Below are positions 54,865-64,000 of a stretch of DNA of 64,000 nucleotides, piece after piece; positions within the stretch are counted from its first letter, which is position 1, and each line of letters begins with the position of its first letter. Both the position numbers and the translations under genes were made by a program. The notes beneath the pieces are model-generated. The model worked only from the letters and a program-made list of their open reading frames with translations, searched no databases and was not told the origin of the DNA. Source of the DNA: Mycobacterium tilburgii (GTDB lineage: Bacteria; Actinomycetota; Actinomycetes; Mycobacteriales; Mycobacteriaceae); NCBI RefSeq assembly GCF_902168065.1, contig NZ_LR655695.1, positions 34,319 through 98,318 on the forward strand. Reading direction: 5' to 3'.

Positions 54865-56666
54865 ATGCATGTGACAGGTGGAACTCAACTGAGTTTCCCC
54901 GAGTTGGAAACGGGCCCCGAAACGGTCGGGACGCCGGCCGACGACACCCCGTTGCGCGACACCACCTTCGTCGTCGTCGACCTCGAGACGACCGGCGGGC
55001 GCAGCCGGGGTACCGATGGCGCGCCCGCCGACGCCATCACCGAGATCGGGGCGGTTAAGGTCCGCGGTGGCGTCGTGCTCGGTGAATTCGCCACCCTGGT
55101 CGACCCGCAGCGCAGCATCCCGCCCCAGATCGTGCAGCTCACCGGGATCACGACGGCGATGGTGGGCGACGCGCCGACCATCGACGCCGTGCTGCCGACG
55201 TTTCTGGAATTCGCCGGCCTGGGCTGTGGGGCAGTCCTGGTCGCCCACAACGCGCGGTTTGACGTCGGATTTCTGCGGGCGGCGGCACAACGTTGCGAAA
55301 TCCGTTTGCCACGAACGCAAGTGCTGTGCACGGTGCAGTTGGTCCGGCGGGTGCTGAGTCGCGAAGAGGCGCCCAGCGTGCAGCTGGGCGCGCTGGCAAG
55401 GTTGTTCGCGGTCGCCAGCGAACCCACCCACCGCGCCCTCGACGACGCCCGCGCCACGGTCGACGTGCTGCACGCGTTGATCGAGCGGGTGGGCAACCAG
55501 GGGGTGCACACCTACGCCGATCTGCGCTGCTACCTGCCCAACGTGACACCCACCCAGCGCCGCAAACGGGTGCTCGCCGATGGACTGCTGCACCGGCCCG
55601 GCGTCTACCTGTTCCGCGGACCCGCCAACGAGGTGCTCTACGTCGGCACCGCCACCGACCTACGCCTCCGGGTCAGCCAGTACTGCACCGACGCTGACCC
55701 GCGCGGCGGATGAAGGAAATGGTCACCCTGGCTCGGGCGGGTCGAGGCCGTCGAGTGCGCGCACGTGCTGGAGGCCGGGGTGCGCGAACTGCGCATGCTG
55801 GTCGCCCATGCTCCGCCGTACAACCGCCGCTCGCGGTTTCCGCAGCGCTGGTGGTGGGTGGTTGCTCAGCGAGGAACCGTTTCCGCGGCTGTCGGTGGTA
55901 CGGGCCCCACGCCACGACCGCGCCATCGGGCCGTTTTCGGTCCCGCACCGACACCGTGGCGCTGCTGGCCCGGTTCACCGGAATCCGCACCTGCACGGCG
56001 CGGCTCGGCCGGTCGGCCCGTCACGGCCCGGCCTGCCCCGAGGTCGAGGTCCCGCCCTGCCCCGCCGGCCGCGACCTGACCGCGACGCAGTACGCCGCGG
56101 CGACGCAGCGGGCCGCGGACCTGATCGACGGCGCCGACAACAGCGCGCTGGCGGCCGCCGTCCGCCAGGTCACTGCGCTGGCCGACGACCGGCACTACGA
56201 GAGCGCGGCGCAGCTGCGCGACCGCACGGCCGCCGCGATCGAGATCCTGTGACGGGGTCAGCGGCTGCGGGCGCTGGCGACGCTGCCCGAGCTGATCGCC
56301 GCCGCCCCGGACGGCGACGGGGACCACCTGGCCGTCATCCGCTACGGCCAGCTCGCCGCGGCCGGCAACGCCCGGCGGGGGTGCCGCCGATGTCGGAGAG
56401 CGACGCGATTCACGCTGGCGCACAAGCGATCTGGCGCACAAGCGATTCTGCCGACCGACGCCCCGCTGGGCGGGGCGCTGGTGGAAGAGACCGCGCTGAT
56501 CGCGCGCTGGCTGTCCGCCCCGGGCGTGCGTATCGTGCTGGTCGCCGACGACCTCGGCTGGGCTTCCCCGCTGCGGTCCGCGGGCCCCTGGGCGGACTGG
56601 GCCGCGACGGCGCGATCCGCGCGCATCGCCTCAAACAAGCGGCGGATGGCTGGTCAGACCTGCTGA
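54865..56666 (+). pseudogene. DEDD exonuclease/UvrC-like GIY-YIG fusion (Rv2191-like), broken
   Basis: ATG 54865 opens an intact DnaQ-type exonuclease domain: [50 protein letters not shown] and [18 protein letters not shown], which are all the acidic DEDD residues. The GIY-YIG part follows ([19 protein letters not shown]) but the frame ends at 55713. Beyond, [38 protein letters not shown], and [19 protein letters not shown] to AAIEIL are in other frames. There is a TGA at 56250-56252 where Trp is expected ([16 protein letters not shown]), then more slips to 56666. The exonuclease part alone (283 codons) could still be made. Confidence 0.82.
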
Positions 56667-57754
56667 CTGAACCGCACCCAACGCGCGAGCAGCTGTTCGG
56701 CGGCGCCGGAGTCGATGGCCGCGGTGGCGCGCGCCAGCCCGTCCTCCCAGGCCGGCAACCATTCAGCGCGGCTGGATAGCCCCGCGTGCGCGACGATCGC
56801 GCCGGCGGCATTGAGCACGACCGTGTCGCGGACCGAGCCCTGAGCGCCGCCCAGCACCGCCCGCACCTCGTCGGCGTTGGCCTGGGCGTCGCCGCCCACC
56901 AGCTCGTCGAGCTCGGCGCGGGCGAACCCGAAACCCGCCGGGTCGAACGTCAGCTTGTCGACCGTGCCCGCCTGCACCCGCCAGATGGTGCTGGTGGTGG
57001 TCGTGGTCAGCTCGTCGAGACCGTCGTCGCCGTGTACCACCAGCACGCTGGCGCGCCGCGCGGCGAACACCCCGGCCATCACCTCGGCCAGGTTGGCGAA
57101 CGCGCAGCCGATCAGCCCGACCCGCGGCCGGGCCGGATTGGTGAGCGGCCCAAGAAGATTGAAGACCGTCGGTATCCCGATCTCGCGGCGCACCGCCGAG
57201 GCGTGCCGGTAGGACGGGTGGAACACCGGGGCGAAGCAGAACCCGATGCCCACTTCGGCCAGGCTGCGCGCGACCTGATCAGGCCCGAGGTCGATACGCA
57301 CGCCGAGCGCCTCGAGGGTATCAGCGCCACCGGACAACGACGAGGCGGCGCGGTTGCCGTGCTTGACCACCGGCACGCCGGCGGCCGCGACCACAATCGC
57401 CGCCATCGTGGACAGGTTGACGGTGTTGACCCCGTCACCGCCGGTCCCGACGATGTCGACGGCGTCGTCGCGGATCGTGTCGCCGGGTATCGAGCGTGCA
57501 TGGCTGAGCATCACGTCGGCCAGCTCGCTGACCTCGGCCGCCGTGGGCACCTTCATCTTCAGCGCAACCGCGAACGCGGCGATCTGGGCCGGCCTCGCGT
57601 TGCCGGTCATGATCTCCTCCATGGCCCACGCGGCCTGCCCACGCGCCAGGTGCTGCCCGTCGGTCAGCCGGCCCAGCACCTGCAGCCAGGTGGGGGCGAC
57701 CCCGGCGACGGCGGAAAACGCCTGGGGTGATGGAACTTCAGGTGACAGGGCCAC
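56654..57754 (-). CDS. trpD: anthranilate phosphoribosyltransferase
   Basis: 366 residues from GTG 57754. It makes phosphoribosyl-anthranilate from anthranilate and PRPP in tryptophan synthesis. PRPP-binding [19 protein letters not shown] and [19 protein letters not shown] are present, as are [19 protein letters not shown] and [19 protein letters not shown]. It overlaps the exonuclease remnant by 13 bases at the 3' end. Intact. The 141 bases to ctaE hold the divergent promoters. Confidence 0.95.
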   Translation of the reverse strand: MALSPEVPSPQAFSAVAGVAPTWLQVLGRLTDGQHLARGQAAWAMEEIMTGNARPAQIAAFAVALKMKVPTAAEVSELADVMLSHARSIPGDTIRDDAVDIVGTGGDGVNTVNLSTMAAIVVAAAGVPVVKHGNRAASSLSGGADTLEALGVRIDLGPDQVARSLAEVGIGFCFAPVFHPSYRHASAVRREIGIPTVFNLLGPLTNPARPRVGLIGCAFANLAEVMAGVFAARRASVLVVHGDDGLDELTTTTTSTIWRVQAGTVDKLTFDPAGFGFARAELDELVGGDAQANADEVRAVLGGAQGSVRDTVVLNAAGAIVAHAGLSSRAEWLPAWEDGLARATAAIDSGAAEQLLARWVRFSQQV

Positions 57755-57895
57755 GCGCCGATGGTCCCACGACGGCCGACCACCGCGACCAGCCACCGCC
57801 TAACCGGGCAGGTTGCGGTCCCCAAAAACGACGCGCCAGACCGAATTCCGGCCCCGGGTAGGGTTCAACAACTACAAAGCGTCATACTTGCGGAT

Positions 57896-58507
57896 GTGAC
57901 GAGTGCTGTAGGGACCTCGGGAACTGCGATCACGTCTCGGGTGCATTCGCTGAATCGGCCCAATATGGTCAGTGTAGGCACCATAGTGTGGCTTTCTAGC
58001 GAGCTTATGTTCTTTGCTGGCCTATTCGCGTTCTATTTCACGGCGCGCGCGCAGGCCGGCGAGAACTGGCCGCCACCCCCGACCGAGCTGAATCTGTATC
58101 AGGCCGTGCCGGTGACGTTGGTGCTGATTGCCTCGTCGTTCACCTGCCAGGTGGGCGTGTTCGCCGCCGAGCGCGGCGACGTGTTCGGGCTGCGCCGCTG
58201 GTACGTGATCACCTTCCTGATGGGGCTGTTCTTCGTCCTCGGGCAGGGCTACGAGTACTACCACCTGGCCACCCACGGAACGACCATCCACGGCAGCGCC
58301 TACGGCAGCGTGTTCTACCTCGCGACGGGCTTCCACGGCCTGCACGTGACGGGCGGCCTGATCGCCTTCATATTCCTGCTGGCCCGCACCGGGATGAGCA
58401 AGTTCACCCCGGCGCAGGCGACGGCCAGCATCGTCGTCTCCTACTACTGGCATTTCGTCGACATCGTGTGGATCGCGCTGTTCACCGTGATCTATTTCAT
58501 TCGATGA
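57896..58507 (+). CDS. ctaE: cytochrome c oxidase subunit 3
   Basis: 203 residues from GTG 57896 ([19 protein letters not shown]), seven-helix subunit III of the aa3 oxidase: [47 protein letters not shown] and [19 protein letters not shown]. In mycobacteria this oxidase forms a supercomplex with QcrCAB, whose genes follow directly. The stop overlaps the first possible qcrC start (ATGA). Intact. Confidence 0.95.
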   Translation: MTSAVGTSGTAITSRVHSLNRPNMVSVGTIVWLSSELMFFAGLFAFYFTARAQAGENWPPPPTELNLYQAVPVTLVLIASSFTCQVGVFAAERGDVFGLRRWYVITFLMGLFFVLGQGYEYYHLATHGTTIHGSAYGSVFYLATGFHGLHVTGGLIAFIFLLARTGMSKFTPAQATASIVVSYYWHFVDIVWIALFTVIYFIR

Positions 58508-58536
58508 CCCGGCGCGCGATGAACAGGAGTGCTCGG

Positions 58537-59403
58537 TTGAAGAACCTGGGATTCACCCGATCCCGCGGCAGCAAGCCTCAGAGTCAGCCGCCAAAGTCCA
58601 GCAACCGATCGCGGCGGCGTCTTCAGCGCCGGCTGACCGGCGGCTTGCTGCTGATGATCGCGCTGACCATCTCCGGTGGGCTGGCCGCCGTGTTGACTCC
58701 CACGCCTCAGGTGGCGGTCGCCGACGAGTCGTCCTCGGCGCTGCTGCGCAACGGCAAGCAGCTGTTCGACACCTCCTGCGTCTCCTGCCACGGGGCCAAC
58801 ATGCAGGGCGTGCCCGACCACGGCCCGAGCCTGATCGGGGTCGGCGAGGCGGCCGTCTATTTCCAGGTGTCCAGCGGCCGGATGCCGGCGATGCGCGGCG
58901 AGGCGCAGGCCCCGCGCAAGGAGCCCATCTTCGACGAGGCGCAGATCGACGCGCTCGGCGCTTACGTGCAGGCGAACGGTGGCGGCCCGACCGTCGTGCG
59001 AAACCCCGACGGCAGCATCGCCATGCACTCGCTGCGCGGCACCGATCTGGGCCACGGCGGCGACCTGTTCCGCCTGAACTGCGCCTCCTGCCACAACTTC
59101 ACCGGCAAGGGTGGGGCGCTGTCGTCCGGCAAGTTCGCCCCCGACCTGGGCCAGGCCAACGAGCAGCAGATCCTCACCGCGATGATGACCGGCCCGCAGA
59201 ACATGCCGAAGTTCTCCGACCGTCAGCTGTCGTTCGAGACGAAGAAGGACATCATCGGCTACGTTAAGAACGTCACCGAGGAACGGTCGCAGGGCGGCTA
59301 TGGCCTTGGCGGTTACGGACCCGCACCCGAGGGCATGGCGATGTGGATAATCGGGATGGTCGCGGCCATCGGGCTGGCACTGTGGATTGGGGCGCGCGCA
59401 TGA
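58537..59403 (+). CDS. qcrC: cytochrome bc1 complex diheme cytochrome c subunit
   Basis: About 288 residues. Two c-type haem sites, CVSCH and CASCH, lie in tandem domains outside the membrane, between an N-terminal helix ([19 protein letters not shown]) and a C-terminal anchor ([19 protein letters not shown]). It takes electrons from the Rieske protein directly to the aa3 oxidase. I prefer TTG 58537 because AGGAG lies seven bases upstream and the N-terminus then matches Mtb (KNLGFTRS). ATG 58504, overlapping the ctaE stop, is the alternative. Confidence 0.93.
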   Translation: MKNLGFTRSRGSKPQSQPPKSSNRSRRRLQRRLTGGLLLMIALTISGGLAAVLTPTPQVAVADESSSALLRNGKQLFDTSCVSCHGANMQGVPDHGPSLIGVGEAAVYFQVSSGRMPAMRGEAQAPRKEPIFDEAQIDALGAYVQANGGGPTVVRNPDGSIAMHSLRGTDLGHGGDLFRLNCASCHNFTGKGGALSSGKFAPDLGQANEQQILTAMMTGPQNMPKFSDRQLSFETKKDIIGYVKNVTEERSQGGYGLGGYGPAPEGMAMWIIGMVAAIGLALWIGARA

Positions 59404-60593
59404 GCACCGGCTCAGACGCCGACAAGGGCACCGGCTCACCCAACGAGCCGGACGAGGCCGCACTGGCCGCAATGTCCACCCAGGAACTGCTGGAACTGGG
59501 CGGCAAGATGGACGGCGTCGAGACCGTCTTCAAGGAACCCCGCTGGCCGGTCGAGGGCACCAGAGCCGAGAAGCGCGCCGAGCGCGGCGTCGCCACCTGG
59601 CTTTTGCTGGGCGGTGGATTCGGGCTGGCGCTGCTGCTGGTCTTCCTGTTCTGGCCGTGGGAATACAAATCGAAGGACGAGGCCGGCAACTTCCTGTCCT
59701 CGCTGGCCACCCCGCTGTACGGACTGACCTTCGGGATGTCCATCCTGTCCATCGCGATCGGCGCCATCCTCTACCAGAAAGACTTTATCCCGGAAGAGAT
59801 TTCAATCCAGAACCGCCATGACGGCGCGTCCCGCGAGCTCGATCGCAAGACGGTGGTGGCGAACCTGACCGACGCTTTCGAGACGTCGACGATCGGGCGC
59901 CGCAAACTGGTCGGGGCGTCGCTGGGACTGGGGCTGGGCGCGTTCGGCCTGGGCACCCTGGTGGCGTTTGCCGGCGGCCTGATCAAGAACCCGTGGAAGC
60001 CGGTCGTACCCACCGCGGACGGCATGAAGGCGGTGCTATGGACGTCGGGCTGGACCCCCCGCTACCACGGCGAGACGATCTATCTGGCCCGCGCGACGGG
60101 CGCCACCGACGGGGTTCCGTTCGTCAAGATTCGGCCCGAGGACATCGACGCCGGCGGCATGGAGACGGTGTTCCCGTGGCGGGAGTCGGACGGCGACGGC
60201 ACCACGGTGGAGTCGCACGAGAAGCTCAACGCCATCCAGCTGGGTGTCCGTAATCCCGTGATGCTCATCCGGATTCGGCCCAGCGACATGCCCCGGGTGG
60301 TCAAGCGTCAGGGCCAGGAGAGCTTCAACTTCGGCGAGTTCTTCGCCTTCACCAAGGTCTGCTCGCACCTGGGCTGCCCGTCCTCGCTGTACGAACAGCA
60401 GTCCTACCGGATCCTGTGCCCCTGCCACCAGTCGCAGTTCGACGCGCTGCACTTCGCCAAGCCGATCTTCGGCCCGGCGGCCCGTGCGCTGGCGCAACTG
60501 CCCATCACCATCGACTCAAACGGGTATCTGGTCGCCAACGGTGATTTCATCGAGCCCGTGGGACCGGCATTTTGGGAGAGGACGACATCATGA
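59400..60593 (+). CDS. qcrA: cytochrome bc1 complex Rieske iron-sulfur subunit
   Basis: 397 residues from ATG 59400, overlapping the qcrC stop. Unlike most Rieske proteins the actinobacterial form has three membrane helices ([57 protein letters not shown]) before the cluster domain. The 2Fe-2S ligands are in [16 protein letters not shown] and [11 protein letters not shown]. Intact. Confidence 0.95.
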   Translation: MSTGSDADKGTGSPNEPDEAALAAMSTQELLELGGKMDGVETVFKEPRWPVEGTRAEKRAERGVATWLLLGGGFGLALLLVFLFWPWEYKSKDEAGNFLSSLATPLYGLTFGMSILSIAIGAILYQKDFIPEEISIQNRHDGASRELDRKTVVANLTDAFETSTIGRRKLVGASLGLGLGAFGLGTLVAFAGGLIKNPWKPVVPTADGMKAVLWTSGWTPRYHGETIYLARATGATDGVPFVKIRPEDIDAGGMETVFPWRESDGDGTTVESHEKLNAIQLGVRNPVMLIRIRPSDMPRVVKRQGQESFNFGEFFAFTKVCSHLGCPSSLYEQQSYRILCPCHQSQFDALHFAKPIFGPAARALAQLPITIDSNGYLVANGDFIEPVGPAFWERTTS

Positions 60594-62221
60594 GTCCGAA
60601 GCTGAGTCCCCCGAAGATCGGCAATGTCCTGGCCCGCCAGGGCAAGGACGTTGATAGCCGGTATCACCCGTCGGCGGCGGTGCGCAGACAGCTCAACAAG
60701 GTTTTCCCGACGCATTGGTCGTTCCTGCTCGGCGAGATCGCCATGTACAGCTTCTTCGTGTTGCTGCTGACCGGCGTCTACCTGACGCTGTTCTTCGACC
60801 CGTCGATGGTCGATGTCACCTACCACGGCGTGTACCAGCCGCTGCGCGGCGTCGAGATGTCGCGCGCCTACGAGTCGGCGCTCGACATCTCGTTCGAGGT
60901 CCGCGGCGGTCTGTTCGTCCGCCAGGTCCACCACTGGGCCGCGCTGATGTTTTCCGCGTCGATCATGGTGCACCTGGCCCGCATCTTCTTCACCGGTGCG
61001 TTCCGGCGGCCGCGCGAGGCGAACTGGGTCATCGGCTCGCTGCTGCTGATCCTGTCGATGTTCGAGGGCTACTTCGGCTACTCGCTGCCCGACGACCTGC
61101 TGTCCGGTATCGGTCTGCGGGCGGCACTGTCCTCGATCACGCTGGGCATGCCGGTGATCGGAACCTGGCTGCACTGGGCGCTGTTCGGCGGCGACTTCCC
61201 CGGCACCATCCTGATCCCCCGGATGTACGCGCTGCACATCCTGCTCATCCCCGGCATCATCCTGGCGCTGATCGGGCTGCACCTGGCCATGGTGTGGTTC
61301 CAGAAGCACACCCAGTTCCCCGGCCCGGGACGCACCGAGCACAACGTCGTCGGCGTCCGCGTGATGCCGGTGTTCGCGGTCAAGTCCGGCGCTTTCTTCG
61401 CCGCGATCGTCGGCGTGCTGGGCCTAATGGGAGGCGTGCTGCAGATCAACCCGATCTGGAACCTGGGCCCCTACAAGCCATCTCAGGTGTCGGCTGGCTC
61501 GCAGCCCGACTTCTACATGATGTGGACGGAAGGCCTGGCGCGTATCTGGCCGCCATGGGAGTTCTACTTCTGGCACCACACCATCCCCGCGGCCGTGTGG
61601 GTGGCACTCATCATGGGCCTGGTGTTCGTGCTGCTGATCATCTACCCCTTCCTGGAGAAGCGGTTCAGCGGCGACACCGCGCACCACAACCTGCTGCAGC
61701 GGCCGCGCGACGTCCCGGTGCGGACCTCGATCGGCACGATGGCGATCTCGTTCTACATGCTGCTGACGCTGTGCGCGATGAACGACATCATCGCGTCCAC
61801 GTTCCACATCTCGCTGAACGCGACGACGTGGATCGGGCGCATCGGCATGGTGGTGCTGCCGCCACTGGTGTACTTCACCACCTACCGGTGGTGCGTGAGC
61901 CTGCAACGCAGCGACCGCGCGCTGCTCGAGCATGGTGTGGAGACCGGCATCATCAAGCGGCTCCCTCAGGGTGCCTACATCGAGCTGCACCAGCCGTTGG
62001 GCCCGGTCGACGAGCACGGCCACCCGATTCCGCTGGAATACCAGGGTGCGCCCATCCCCAACAAGATGAACAAGCTGGGTTCGGGTGGTTCACCGGGCAG
62101 CGGCAGCTTCCTGTTCGCCGACCCGCCGGCCGAGGACGCGGCGCTGCGTGAGGCGGCCCACGCCTCCGAGCAACGCGCCCTTACCGCGCTGCGGGAACGC
62201 AGGACACCAACAGATCGGTGA
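60590..62221 (+). CDS. qcrB: cytochrome bc1 complex cytochrome b subunit
   Basis: 543 residues from ATG 60590, overlapping the qcrA stop. It holds both b haems ([19 protein letters not shown] and [19 protein letters not shown] with the His ligands) and the quinol-oxidation site with [18 protein letters not shown]. The Thr linked in Mtb to telacebec (Q203) resistance when changed is unaltered in [14 protein letters not shown] long C-terminal cytoplasmic tail follows. Intact. Confidence 0.95.
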   Translation: MSPKLSPPKIGNVLARQGKDVDSRYHPSAAVRRQLNKVFPTHWSFLLGEIAMYSFFVLLLTGVYLTLFFDPSMVDVTYHGVYQPLRGVEMSRAYESALDISFEVRGGLFVRQVHHWAALMFSASIMVHLARIFFTGAFRRPREANWVIGSLLLILSMFEGYFGYSLPDDLLSGIGLRAALSSITLGMPVIGTWLHWALFGGDFPGTILIPRMYALHILLIPGIILALIGLHLAMVWFQKHTQFPGPGRTEHNVVGVRVMPVFAVKSGAFFAAIVGVLGLMGGVLQINPIWNLGPYKPSQVSAGSQPDFYMMWTEGLARIWPPWEFYFWHHTIPAAVWVALIMGLVFVLLIIYPFLEKRFSGDTAHHNLLQRPRDVPVRTSIGTMAISFYMLLTLCAMNDIIASTFHISLNATTWIGRIGMVVLPPLVYFTTYRWCVSLQRSDRALLEHGVETGIIKRLPQGAYIELHQPLGPVDEHGHPIPLEYQGAPIPNKMNKLGSGGSPGSGSFLFADPPAEDAALREAAHASEQRALTALRERRTPTDR

Positions 62222-62272
62222 ACGGCGAGCACTAGGCTGCTCGGCTCGGCAAACTGATCGGCAACGCGTCGG

Positions 62273-62714
62273 CTAGGGACAGCCGACGCGTTGCTGTTGG
62301 GCCGCCCGCACGATCGAACCGACGGTCACGAACACCGGCTTGAGCCGATCGTCATCACCGACCGGCAGGTCCGTCGCGCAGCGCAACACCATCCGCGCCA
62401 GCGTGCTGTACGTCGCGTACGACACGATCAGCAGGTTAACGCAACCGCTCTCGCCGCTGATGGTCATCACGTGCTGGCGCTTGTGTTCCAGCCGGGCCAA
62501 TTGAAGTCGGGTGGGCGTTGCAACAGGTGCCAGTTGACGTTGATCGACATGATATCGCCCAGCAGCGGCATCAAGGTGGCAACCAGGTCGGACAGTTCGT
62601 TGGTGATGCGGTCGGCGCGAGGCCACCACGCGCCGTCGATGGCACGGCCCAGCTCGCGGGCCACCGAGACCCGGACCGGCTGGGTTCGGGCCCGACCGCT
62701 CAGGGGCGGGTCAT
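62273..62714 (-). pseudogene. DUF5994 protein, frameshifted
   Basis: Pieces on the minus strand are VARELGRAIDGAWWPRADR, ITNELSDLVATLMPLLGDI and NVNWHLLQRPPDFNWPGW in one frame. Then, shifted, come HKRQHVMTISGESGCVNLL, IVSYATYSTLARMVLRCAT and a tail ending at 62273. An initial ATG at 62714 (MTRP) is joined by a one-base loss. This matches the layout of DUF5994 proteins (GRDIDGAWWPR...LNW.GW..KRQHVM), whose function is unknown. At least two slips. Confidence 0.65.
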
Positions 62715-62874
62715 CGCGGATGTCACTGTCCCGCGATGGCCATGGCCCCGCAAATCACGGGATGGCTCCCTTCGCTGTCGGCAAACGCCCCACGGGTGCA
62801 GGGCGGCGGAATCGACGTCCTCCCAGCCTATACGGTGTTCGACCGCAGACAACGAAGACAAACTCGGCACATTC

Positions 62875-63119
62875 ATGGCAATACAGAACTGGGACGAGGC
62901 GCCCGAGATCCATCCTTCGGACATCCGGGTCGGTGACGTCATCGACACCCTGGAGACCAGCCGGCTGCGCTACACGGTAGATGATCGGCGGGCCGCAGAA
63001 GAGTCCCGGCAAGTGGACGTTCTTCTGCCGTGATAACGACGGGTCGCAGCACACCAGCACCGTCCGCGACGACCTGTTGATTCGGCCGGTACGCCAAGGC
63101 TTTATGAGCCTGCGAGGCG
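62875..63119 (+). pseudogene. small hypothetical protein, frameshifted
   Basis: ATG 62875 gives MAIQNWDEAPEIHPSDIRV, GDVIDTLETSRLRYTVDD; at about 62978 the frame shifts and IGGPQKSPGKWTFFCRDND, GSQHTSTVRDDLLIRPVR continues one base over. The joined product (about 75 residues) looks like a compact beta-rich domain (VGDVI...YTVDDIGG....WTFFCR). I cannot name the family. The normal stop seems lost, as the second frame runs into the next gene. Confidence 0.45.
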
Positions 63120-63122
63120 GAA

Positions 63123-63737
63123 CTACTCCGCCTCGACCTCGCGGCGTAGCTGCCGCACGAACAGCCACTCGACCGCCGGCAACACCGCGGTGATGACGCC
63201 GGCCAGCGCGTACCCAGCCCAGGACGGGCCGTCGTGGCCGACAGCCATCGCGTAGGTCGCCGCGGCGACGGCGATCAGCGCCGCCCCCATCGTGGCGACC
63301 ATCACCACCGCGCCGCGCAGCCAGATGCGGTCAACCGCTTCGCCCGTCCCCGCCGTCGCGGCGCGCTGCTGGCGCAGCCGATCGATCACCTGCCGCCCCG
63401 CCGGCTGCCGCACAGTCGGACGCCCCTGCAGGGCCGTCGATCTGACGACGGGCGGCTCGGTCTTGCTCATCCTGCGCGCCCGCAGCAGCACCGGGATCGC
63501 CCCGGCGATGATCAACGCGGAGATGACGATGACGACGTACAGCACCCACGGCGTGCTGTACGTGCTCCTGGCCGCGCTGTGAAAGCCCCGGCCCAGATCG
63601 GCCAGTGCGACAGCCGTGGCCACGCTCACGCCCAGCAGCAGCAGCCAAACCGCGACGCAGGCACCCAGCAAGATGCGATCGATGACGTCGGGCAGAATGT
63701 CGGACCCGTGTCGATACGCGGAGTATCTGCTGACCAT
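63123..63737 (-). CDS. DUF2561 membrane protein (Rv2197c-like)
   Basis: 204 residues from ATG 63737 ([19 protein letters not shown]). Four membrane helices in two pairs (LLGACVAVWLLLLGVSVAT, WVLYVVIVISALIIAGAIP, AVVMVATMGAALIAVAAAT, WAGYALAGVITAVLPAVEW) around an Arg-rich cytoplasmic loop. Its start overlaps the mmpS3 stop (ATGA), so the two are coupled as in Mtb. Function unknown. Confidence 0.9.
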   Translation of the reverse strand: MVSRYSAYRHGSDILPDVIDRILLGACVAVWLLLLGVSVATAVALADLGRGFHSAARSTYSTPWVLYVVIVISALIIAGAIPVLLRARRMSKTEPPVVRSTALQGRPTVRQPAGRQVIDRLRQQRAATAGTGEAVDRIWLRGAVVMVATMGAALIAVAAATYAMAVGHDGPSWAGYALAGVITAVLPAVEWLFVRQLRREVEAE

Positions 63738-64000
63738 CAGCAGCTCGTCTGCGGCGCGTCGCCGTTGTTGGACGACAGCACCGTCCCGTCGCTGGTGGTG
63801 ATCGAGCAGTTGAGCCTGCTGACCCGGAAAAGGCTGGATGCCTGCACGGAGCCGACGTCGGACTGCGAGATCGGGGTGACCGTCATCGACCACGGGATGT
63901 AGACGTTGTGCTGCGTGCGGGAGCGCCCGGAGGCATCGATATACGTTACCGAGATGATGTCGCCCGGCGCCTTGGTGCCGGTCACCGAATACGTCACCTG
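63737..64000 (-). CDS. mmpS3: MmpS-family protein, C-terminal part
   Basis: Only the last 87 or so codons are in the window; the gene continues past the right edge. [38 protein letters not shown] and [19 protein letters not shown] are typical of the soluble beta-sandwich of MmpS proteins, anchored by an N-terminal helix that would lie outside. By position it is MmpS3, which has no MmpL partner in Mtb. The stop is at 63737-63739. Confidence 0.88.
   Translation of the reverse strand, partial: QVTYSVTGTKAPGDIISVTYIDASGRSRTQHNVYIPWSMTVTPISQSDVGSVQASSLFRVSRLNCSITTSDGTVLSSNNGDAPQTSC

Overview
The window is chromosomal DNA of a mycobacterium. This rests on gene content and order (an atpFH fusion inside the ATP synthase operon, nucS beside an adenylate cyclase, the murA-rrs-rrl-rrf locus without spacer tRNAs, pimB', the ctaE-qcrCAB branch, mmpS3), high GC, frequent GTG starts, and protein sequences that align closely by eye with those I remember from M. 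tuberculosis (Mtb). Mtb locus names below are from memory, not from a search. The 16S gene has the short form of helix 18. With the single murA-linked rRNA locus this fits the M. simiae complex (for example M. simiae or M. genavense) better than the M. tuberculosis or M. avium groups, but the species call is an inference.

Layout. 1-6500: cnoX 5' end, fadA4, methylmalonyl-CoA epimerase, a small conserved gene, nucS, a wrecked adenylate cyclase, a wrecked ada-alkA fusion and intact ogt. 6517-12040: the rRNA operon on the minus strand with its leader and two similar promoters. 12076-14448: murA, a broken PduO-type cobalamin adenosyltransferase, a DUF2550 protein. 14465-22397: the complete F1Fo ATP synthase operon. 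22624-35595: wecA, a Sua5-type synthase, prmC, prfA, rpmE, rho, thrB, thrC, hom, lysA, argS, nearly all packed head to tail. 35720-39274: tRNA-Arg followed by a patch of gene remnants and small accessory genes. 39271-42591: an Rrf2 regulator and cysNC/cysD for sulfate activation. 42786-44345: a scar holding a broken thioesterase, a 5'-truncated carbonic anhydrase and the 3' end of a hydrogenase-4/formate-hydrogenlyase-like membrane subunit. 44422-64000: a second conserved block (Mtb Rv2181 to Rv2198c), with lipoglycan and PIM mannosyltransferases, fadD15, a NlpC/P60 hydrolase, trpD, ctaE-qcrCAB and the end of mmpS3.

Two themes stand out. First, two segments that lie about 1 Mb apart in Mtb are joined here at the 43.6-44.4 kb scar. 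Second, about fifteen genes are broken while every large essential gene (ATP synthase, murA, rho, prfA, argS, lysA, qcrB) is intact. Several lesions are in-frame nonsense codons rather than homopolymer indels, which argues for real gene decay over sequencing error. The decayed set includes alkylation repair (ada-alkA), a UvrC-like exonuclease, the cobalamin adenosyltransferase and possibly the epimerase of the methylmalonyl-CoA route, carbonic anhydrase and a cyclase. I found no CRISPR array, insertion sequence, prophage or recognisable defence system.
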